Positions 58,772-64,000 of a stretch of DNA of 64,000 nucleotides are shown in pieces. The stretch comes from Flavobacteriaceae bacterium YJPT1-3 (GTDB lineage: Bacteria; Bacteroidota; Bacteroidia; Flavobacteriales; Flavobacteriaceae). Where the stretch lies: contig CP123444.1 in assembly GCA_029866965.1 (NCBI GenBank), positions 186,001 through 250,000 of the forward strand. Reading direction: 5' to 3'. The notes under the pieces are model-generated. The model made no database searches, was not told where the DNA came from, and saw nothing but the letters and a program-made list of their open reading frames with translations. A program made the position numbers and the translations under genes. Each line of letters begins with the position of its first letter. Within the stretch, counting starts at the first letter, position 1.

Positions 58772-61075
58772 CTAACCTTTTACATTTTCCTTGAACTCAT
58801 CAAACTCTCCGAGCTTTTTGCGCTTCGGCCAGCTGTTGTTCGAAGTATCTACGTCTGCCGTTTCCAGGTCAGGATCGACTGTGATCTTTGTGATCTCCTT
58901 ATCGGAAGCGACTGCCTTACTCACTTCAGCGTCGTTCTTTCTCCATACTTGTACCGGATAGGTGACCTTTTTGGTGCTACCATCTGCATAGGTATATTCG
59001 ACAATGATAGGCATGGGTATTCCTCCCGGCTTCTCAAACACGATCTCGTAAAGGTACTTGGGCTCTTTGATCGCAGCACGCTCCTCAGCCGTGAAATTAT
59101 CCATCATGTACTCTTTCAGCAACGGAGCATTCTCTAGTGGAGATTTGGATTTCATGCTTTCATCAAATTCCTCACTCCCCTCTTCAACTACGTAAACGCC
59201 TTCAAAATCATTAGGGGTCAAACCATAGCGGGCTAGAAGCTCTGTACCCTGTTTGGTAGGCTTGTCCGTCACGAAATAACTTTTGACTTCTTTGACTCCT
59301 ATGTCCACGTTTTCCGTGGTATAGAACCATCCTCTCCAGTACCAATCCAGGTCAACAGAAGAAGCATCTTCCATGGTACGGAAGAAATCTTCAGGGGTTG
59401 GATGCTTAAACATCCAACGTTGGGAATACGTTTTAAAGGCATAGTCGAAAAGCTCACGCCCCATCACGGTTTCCCGTAGGATATTTAAGGCCGTTGCAGG
59501 CTTACCATAGGCGTTATTCCCCAATTGATAGACATTCTCAGGATTAGACATGATGGGAGAAATGAAATTTTGATCTCCCTTCATATAGTCGACAATCTTC
59601 GATGGCTCTCCGCGACGCGAAGGATATTTGGTATTCGGGGCAATCGCTTCCGGATAGTTCTCGCCAAATTCCTGCTCAGTGATGTACTGCATAAAGGTAT
59701 CCAAACCTTCATCCATCCATCCCCATTGACGCTCATCACTATTCACGATCATCGGGAAGTAGTTGTGTCCTACCTCGTGGATGATCACACTGATCATTCC
59801 GAATTTAGTCCGATCACTGTAGGTTCCGTCTTCATTCGGACGACCGTAGTTCCAGCAGATCATTGGATATTCCATCCCTTGATTACGCGCATGCACTGAA
59901 ATAGCCTTAGGATACGGATAGTCAAAAGTGAACTTAGAATAGGTGATCAACGATTGTACAACTGCTTTCGTGGAGTATTCCTCCCATAATGGATTCCCTT
60001 CTTTAGGATAGATGGAAATCGCCATCACATTGCGCTCTGGGAATTTCACCGCCTGGGCATCCATGATGTACTTGCGGGATGAAGTAAAAGCGAAGTCACG
60101 CACATAATTGGCGCGTAATTTCCAGGTCTTTTTCTTTTCTGAGAATCCTTTCTCGAACTTCTCAGCTTCTGCCTGGGTTCTGATGATCACAGGCTTGTCA
60201 AACGACTTGGTGGCCTGTTCCCATCGTTTCATTTCTTCTTTGGAATAAACTTCCTTGCGGTTGATCAACTCTCCGGTTCCATCCAAGAGATGGTCAGCCG
60301 GTACGGTGATATCTACTTCATAGTTACCAAAAGGCAGGGCAAACTCACCATTGCCCCAGAACTGATAGTTTTGCCATCCTTCCACATCATTATATACCGC
60401 CATTCTCGGGAAGAACTGTGCGATCACATAGTTTTTATTGCCATCAGGAAAACTCTCGTATCCTGAACGGGCACGATCAACGGTATGTTCCGGAATGTTG
60501 TACCACCATTTGATGTCAAAGCTGAATTGCTCGCCAGATTTTAATACTTCAGGCATTTCTACCCGCATCATGGTAAAGTTGATGGTGTATTTTAACGGCT
60601 TACCGTCGTGAGTAACTTTCTCGATATTGAATCCTCCATCAAAAGGCTGGCCCATGTAGGAGCCGATGAAAGTACCCGGTTGGTTTACCGGAGAAATACC
60701 ACTACCGTTTTTCTCCAATGCCGGAGAATCCTTAGATCGAATGTTTTGATCCAATTGCACCCAGAGATATTCCAGATCATCGGGTGAATTGTTGATGTAG
60801 GTAATGGTTTCCTCCCCGTATAATTTTTGGGTCTTATCGTCCAACTCGATTTTCATCTTGTAGTTGGCCTCATTCTGATAGTATTCGTGACCGGGAGCTC
60901 CAGAAGCCGCGCGGTACGAATTAGGAGTAGACATTTCCTGATAAAGCTGTCTAAACTTGTTGATGTTTTCATGACCGGGTTGTGGTTCTTCCTGCTGCTC
61001 AGTTTCCTGACCATATGCCAGCAATCCGGCCGCTAAAAAGAACAAACTAAATACCGTGTATCTGAGTTTTTTCAT
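58772..61075 (-). CDS. M1-family metallopeptidase, exported
   Basis: This 767-residue protein has a signal peptide (residues 1-23) and an M1 gluzincin domain. Zinc ligands and catalyst are in HEVGHNYFP (His433, Glu434, His437) with the third ligand Glu in WMDEGLDTF about 19 residues on. The exopeptidase motif GAMEN appears as GMEYPMI. The C-terminal part has extra domains typical of flavobacterial M1 proteins. It would cleave amino acids or short peptides in the periplasm. Confidence 0.94.
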   Translation of the reverse strand: MKKLRYTVFSLFFLAAGLLAYGQETEQQEEPQPGHENINKFRQLYQEMSTPNSYRAASGAPGHEYYQNEANYKMKIELDDKTQKLYGEETITYINNSPDDLEYLWVQLDQNIRSKDSPALEKNGSGISPVNQPGTFIGSYMGQPFDGGFNIEKVTHDGKPLKYTINFTMMRVEMPEVLKSGEQFSFDIKWWYNIPEHTVDRARSGYESFPDGNKNYVIAQFFPRMAVYNDVEGWQNYQFWGNGEFALPFGNYEVDITVPADHLLDGTGELINRKEVYSKEEMKRWEQATKSFDKPVIIRTQAEAEKFEKGFSEKKKTWKLRANYVRDFAFTSSRKYIMDAQAVKFPERNVMAISIYPKEGNPLWEEYSTKAVVQSLITYSKFTFDYPYPKAISVHARNQGMEYPMICWNYGRPNEDGTYSDRTKFGMISVIIHEVGHNYFPMIVNSDERQWGWMDEGLDTFMQYITEQEFGENYPEAIAPNTKYPSRRGEPSKIVDYMKGDQNFISPIMSNPENVYQLGNNAYGKPATALNILRETVMGRELFDYAFKTYSQRWMFKHPTPEDFFRTMEDASSVDLDWYWRGWFYTTENVDIGVKEVKSYFVTDKPTKQGTELLARYGLTPNDFEGVYVVEEGSEEFDESMKSKSPLENAPLLKEYMMDNFTAEERAAIKEPKYLYEIVFEKPGGIPMPIIVEYTYADGSTKKVTYPVQVWRKNDAEVSKAVASDKEITKITVDPDLETADVDTSNNSWPKRKKLGEFDEFKENVKG

Positions 61076-61134
61076 TGATAAATAAAATTAAATTATGTGT
61101 TCGCTAAAATAAGGTTTTGCCTGTGTACTAAGGA

Positions 61135-61635
61135 TTAGTCCTCTAAATTTAACAAGGCTTTATCATTTCCATCGATGAGCAAAAAGCTCTTCTTTTTGTT
61201 TTTGATATGGAAGTGCATCATGTTTTTTTGTTCCGGAGTTAAATCCATCAATACCGTGTTCTCCACTTCAATCACTTTAGGATCAGATACGTTCTTAAAC
61301 TCCAAGTAACTGACCACTTGGTCATCCTCGTAGCGTTTTCCCAGAAAGTTGCCAGATCGTGCCTGACCATTGACCGTCACTTTAAACTTTTGTGACAGAT
61401 AACGTTCGATCCAGGCATCCAGCACCTCCTGATCTGCGGTTTCATCCACCCGAATTTTCGGATCATAACGCTCTTGCAAGACGTCTTCCAGATCGTCATA
61501 AAATACACGGATAATCACCTGAAGTGCCTGATCTTCTTCACTGTATCCTACTTCACTGACCGACAGATAAAATTTGTGTTGTTCTACCTCAGTAGCATTG
61601 AACAAAAGAAAAAGGCAGATAAATAAGAATTTCAT
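61135..61635 (-). CDS. DUF6702-family exported protein
   Basis: This 166-residue protein has a short signal (residues 1-17) and the DUF6702 pattern: HKFYLSVSEVGYSEEDQALQ, VIIRVFYDDLEDVLQERYDP (in parts), and a C-terminal FHIKNKKKSFLLID stretch. The family is common in Bacteroidota and often lies beside an M1 peptidase and carboxypeptidase-regulatory-like proteins, as here. Function unknown. Confidence 0.85.
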   Translation of the reverse strand: MKFLFICLFLLFNATEVEQHKFYLSVSEVGYSEEDQALQVIIRVFYDDLEDVLQERYDPKIRVDETADQEVLDAWIERYLSQKFKVTVNGQARSGNFLGKRYEDDQVVSYLEFKNVSDPKVIEVENTVLMDLTPEQKNMMHFHIKNKKKSFLLIDGNDKALLNLED

Positions 61636-61754
61636 AAAGCTATAGTTCTCGTAAAATAACGGACGAGCCGTGAAGTTTATACAATTTGTAAAACAGTTCG
61701 ACGAGCGCGAAAATAATACGCTGCAGTCTTAAACCCGCTACACTTTTCCAAAAA

Positions 61755-62537
61755 CTATTCCAAACCTCTGCGCTTGCGATAAGCTGTGGCTTTATTCATC
61801 AAAGCATCCAATAACTCCAACAGTTCTTGCTGGCGAGCTAAGGCGCGGGTATGCTCATCCTCTTCGTAGGCAAAAAAAGCAAAATCAGCAATGAGCTCCT
61901 GTGGGATCTTCAGGGTTCTGGTGTAGATACTGTCTTCAAAAAGTTTTCGATTGGCTTCTACTTCCCGTTCCAATTGGGCAATAGCCATCTGTTTCTTCAT
62001 TTCTTTGAGTCGGCCGGAAATGGCGTTAAGTATGTATTCCAAAGGCACACCACCCCCTCCAAACTGCATTTGGTACCGTCGAACTTCCGGTGGCCGGTAT
62101 TCAGCCACCCGTCCCGGCAGGCCCAAATCAGAACCGACGATAGGCTGAGTAAGGGGAGCCACTCCAAAATCGTCCTCTAAATTTCCGGTTAGCGGTGAAT
62201 CCCGCACCGTGACCGTAGCCAATTCATTCACTTTGGGAACTAAATAAAAGTCCAACTGACCCCGATCGTATAGACTGCGGGTGATCGGAATGGTTTCTCG
62301 CTCGTATTCTACCGACGAGATCATCAGGGTATCGCCCACACGAACCGGGATCCTGAAAACACCATCAGTACCTGTGGTCGTCCCTTTACCCAACTGAAGA
62401 TTAACCACATTAAGTCCGCTTTTGTCTACGGTATCGTTCAGCACCCTACCTTGAAATAAAACACGCTCCTGCGCCCCCAAGATTCCGGTTAGTGCTAACA
62501 GGAACAAAAACAAGATTCCCCTTTTAATCCTTTCCAC
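61755..62537 (-). CDS. Carboxypeptidase-regulatory-domain protein, tandem copy 1
   Basis: This 260-residue protein has a signal peptide (residues 1-22) and an N-terminal CarboxypepD_reg-like beta-sandwich (VLFQGRVLNDTVDKSGLNVVN, GTTTGTDGVFRIPVRVGDTL, SSVEYERETIPI). After that come SPLTGNLEDDFGV and LGLPGRV, then a helical C-terminal region. It is one of three adjacent paralogues; the upstream gene overlaps it by 14 bp. The domain often serves as a plug or surface-binding module in Bacteroidota. Function unknown. Confidence 0.87.
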   Translation of the reverse strand: MERIKRGILFLFLLALTGILGAQERVLFQGRVLNDTVDKSGLNVVNLQLGKGTTTGTDGVFRIPVRVGDTLMISSVEYERETIPITRSLYDRGQLDFYLVPKVNELATVTVRDSPLTGNLEDDFGVAPLTQPIVGSDLGLPGRVAEYRPPEVRRYQMQFGGGGVPLEYILNAISGRLKEMKKQMAIAQLEREVEANRKLFEDSIYTRTLKIPQELIADFAFFAYEEDEHTRALARQQELLELLDALMNKATAYRKRRGLE

Positions 62538-63303
62538 CTAACTGATTTTGATAAACAAGCGCCTTTTCATTGAAGACGTCTAAAACGAGCGCATGGTTGC
62601 CTGATTGGTAGTTCTTTTGAATATCGCTGGTCTCCATACAGTAGTAGAGAAAGTCGTCGATTTTCTCCATGGGTATGTGATAGCGCTCCAAAAACAGCGT
62701 GGATCCGTACGTTTGGGCCATAGCCACTGCATCTGCATTTTCCTGCTCCCATTGTCGTTTCGTATGGAGGTTTTTATAATACCCACCCAGGTTTTTATAA
62801 AGTGCCTCCACATCGATACCAAATCCTAAGCCCACAAATTTCACCGTTTTATGCAGAGGGATGATCTTCTCGGCATGTACCCCCTGAAACCCGGGGATAC
62901 CCAAATCGTAGTAATTGATGGACGGGGCTATGGCGATCTTTGAAAGATCTCGTTCCAGGCTTCCGCTCAAAGGATTACCCAGGCGCACCTCTCCCAACTT
63001 ATTGCGGTATTCCTGAAGGGTGACGATGAATTCCTCTTGAAAATGATCAGGAGTTACAATGAGGGCATCCAATTGGTACTGTACTGCAGAAAAAACCAGA
63101 GTATCTCCGGGTTTAGCCACAATTTCAAAGGCCCCCTCCTGATCGGCAATGGTATAGCGGTTGGCTGTTCTATTAATAATATGAACGCCTTCGGCAGCTT
63201 CTCCATTGGCAAACGACCCTTGTAGTGGACTACGTTGTGCCAGGACGCACAACGGCATCAACAACAATAGGACTACCCATTTAATTCTTGGAACGCGACG
63301 CAT
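62524..63303 (-). CDS. Carboxypeptidase-regulatory-domain protein, tandem copy 2
   Basis: This 259-residue protein has a signal peptide (residues 1-22) and the same layout as its neighbours: a beta-sandwich (LQGSFANGEAAEGVHIINRT, ADQEGAFEIVAKPGDTLVFS), a NPLSGSLERDLSKI box, LGIPGFQG and a helical C-terminal part ending near FNEKALVYQNQ. Both flanking genes overlap it (14 bp and 23 bp). Function unknown. Confidence 0.87.
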   Translation of the reverse strand: MRRVPRIKWVVLLLLMPLCVLAQRSPLQGSFANGEAAEGVHIINRTANRYTIADQEGAFEIVAKPGDTLVFSAVQYQLDALIVTPDHFQEEFIVTLQEYRNKLGEVRLGNPLSGSLERDLSKIAIAPSINYYDLGIPGFQGVHAEKIIPLHKTVKFVGLGFGIDVEALYKNLGGYYKNLHTKRQWEQENADAVAMAQTYGSTLFLERYHIPMEKIDDFLYYCMETSDIQKNYQSGNHALVLDVFNEKALVYQNQLGGKD

Positions 63304-64000
63304 AGGATTTACTGGTATCCATCAAAAATTCGATCAGGTCTAATTCTCGACCTTTTTTGAGCATCTCAGACTCTAGGCCGTGCTGTTCTGCATAGAAAAT
63401 AAACTGATTGATCTCGTCCATGGGAATATCGAAATTACGCTGGAAGAATACGTCGTCGTACATGGTCCGTAATTCGGCGTCAATATTGGGCAACACTACG
63501 GACTCCTCCACATCGTAGGGACGCTTTTTGACGATGGCCTTGAAAATATTGACAAAATTGATCCCATCGGTGAGTTGTGCACGAGTTATCCCAAGGTTTT
63601 CTACTTCTGATTGAGCGTCAGGAGCGATCACATATTGATTTTCAATACTGGCTACCGAGGAGGTCAAACGCGCATCCGGAGTATCTTGAGTGTTCACCCG
63701 ACTCACATCAACTGTTATATTTCCGGACAGATCATAGGGTCTTACCACCACAGCGTCCATCACATTGACTGTTTCACTCAAGGATAAGGTCATACTGAGG
63801 GTTTTCATGATTCCCTCGTCCACAATGACGATGATATCATTAAATTGCAAGGAGTTAAAAAGCAATCGATCGTTCTTTTTTACCGCAATGGTGAATTCGC
63901 CCTCACTATTGGTAATGGTCCCAATATTGCTGGTCGTATTATAGACCGTAATGCCTTCAGGATCGTCTTCTTCAGGAACGATGATCTGACCCTTCACTTT
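63281..64000 (-). CDS. Carboxypeptidase-regulatory-domain protein, tandem copy 3 (partial at the 5' end)
   Basis: The frame remains open to the window edge, so the start and any signal peptide are missing. The visible 240 residues have the beta-sandwich (VKGQIIVPEEDDPEGITVYN, TNSEGEFTIAVKKNDRLLFN), a PYDLSGNITVDVSR box and a helical tail ending IEFLMDTSKSYASRSKN. This is the same arrangement as in copies 1 and 2. It overlaps copy 2 by 23 bp. Confidence 0.85.
   Translation of the reverse strand, partial: KVKGQIIVPEEDDPEGITVYNTTSNIGTITNSEGEFTIAVKKNDRLLFNSLQFNDIIVIVDEGIMKTLSMTLSLSETVNVMDAVVVRPYDLSGNITVDVSRVNTQDTPDARLTSSVASIENQYVIAPDAQSEVENLGITRAQLTDGINFVNIFKAIVKKRPYDVEESVVLPNIDAELRTMYDDVFFQRNFDIPMDEINQFIFYAEQHGLESEMLKKGRELDLIEFLMDTSKSYASRSKN

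Noticed and set aside
1-64000. CRISPR arrays, tRNA or rRNA genes, insertion sequences and prophage
   Set aside because: Reading both strands I saw no spaced direct repeats, no tRNA arm patterns, no transposase or phage structural genes.

Overview
The window looks like a chromosomal segment of a marine-type member of the Flavobacteriaceae (Bacteroidota). The evidence is a type IX secretion sorting tail on the first gene, many lipoproteins with a short lipobox, DUF6090, DUF6252, DUF6702 and DUF4174 family proteins, almost no Shine-Dalgarno sequences, and several promoters of the Bacteroidota type (TTG, about 20 nt, then TAnnTTTG). Gene density is high. No gene-free stretch exceeds 300 bases; the longest (35850-36063, 41798-42027, 48817-49060, 56068-56289) hold only promoters, hairpins or short repeats. 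I saw no tRNA, rRNA, CRISPR array, transposase or phage gene.

Layout. 1-6435: T9SS-cargo tail, small conserved proteins, a YfiT-type DinB protein, a fasciclin lipoprotein, then a tight run of a small Cys-rich membrane protein, GT2 glycosyltransferase, ECF sigma factor and an Nramp-like transporter. 6482-13578: housekeeping genes (lipA, gap, a TPR hybrid histidine kinase, lpxK, Nif3-like, coiled-coil protein). 13706-14792: msrA and DUF4174. 14975-20168: a light/DNA-repair operon (old yellow enzyme, flavin reductase, DUF2256, cryptochrome DASH, FeS photolyase) followed by two tiny envelope genes. 20260-24449: a redox-signalling module (cyclic-nucleotide-domain histidine kinase, aldo/keto reductase, a receiver fused to a thioredoxin-reductase-like protein, UBP zinc finger). 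24489-36977: accessory genes (AraC regulators, DinB, VOC, YedK, M20 peptidase, PhzF and others). 35106-41797: a more AT-rich stretch with DUF6090 paralogues, unknown proteins and an S41 peptidase. 42028-45512: pirin, AhpD-like and small genes. 45673-55475: a kynurenine (tryptophan) degradation region (MFS, kynU, PaiB-like, kmo, RidA, semialdehyde dehydrogenase, SDR, ACMSD, O-methyltransferase). 55552-64000: DUF6252 lipoprotein, S8 protease, PAP2, tatA, M1 peptidase, DUF6702 and three tandem carboxypeptidase-regulatory-domain proteins.

The most striking non-gene signal is a 14-bp palindrome, GCTTTCGCGAAAGC. It occurs exactly ten times in 64 kb, plus several near copies. Nine of the ten exact copies lie inside unrelated genes, in all three reading frames and on both strands. 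Chance would give about 0.0002 copies in a window this size. This looks like a highly iterated palindrome comparable in style to cyanobacterial HIP1, and no exact copy occurs between about 21.9 and 42.5 kb, which includes the AT-rich accessory stretch.
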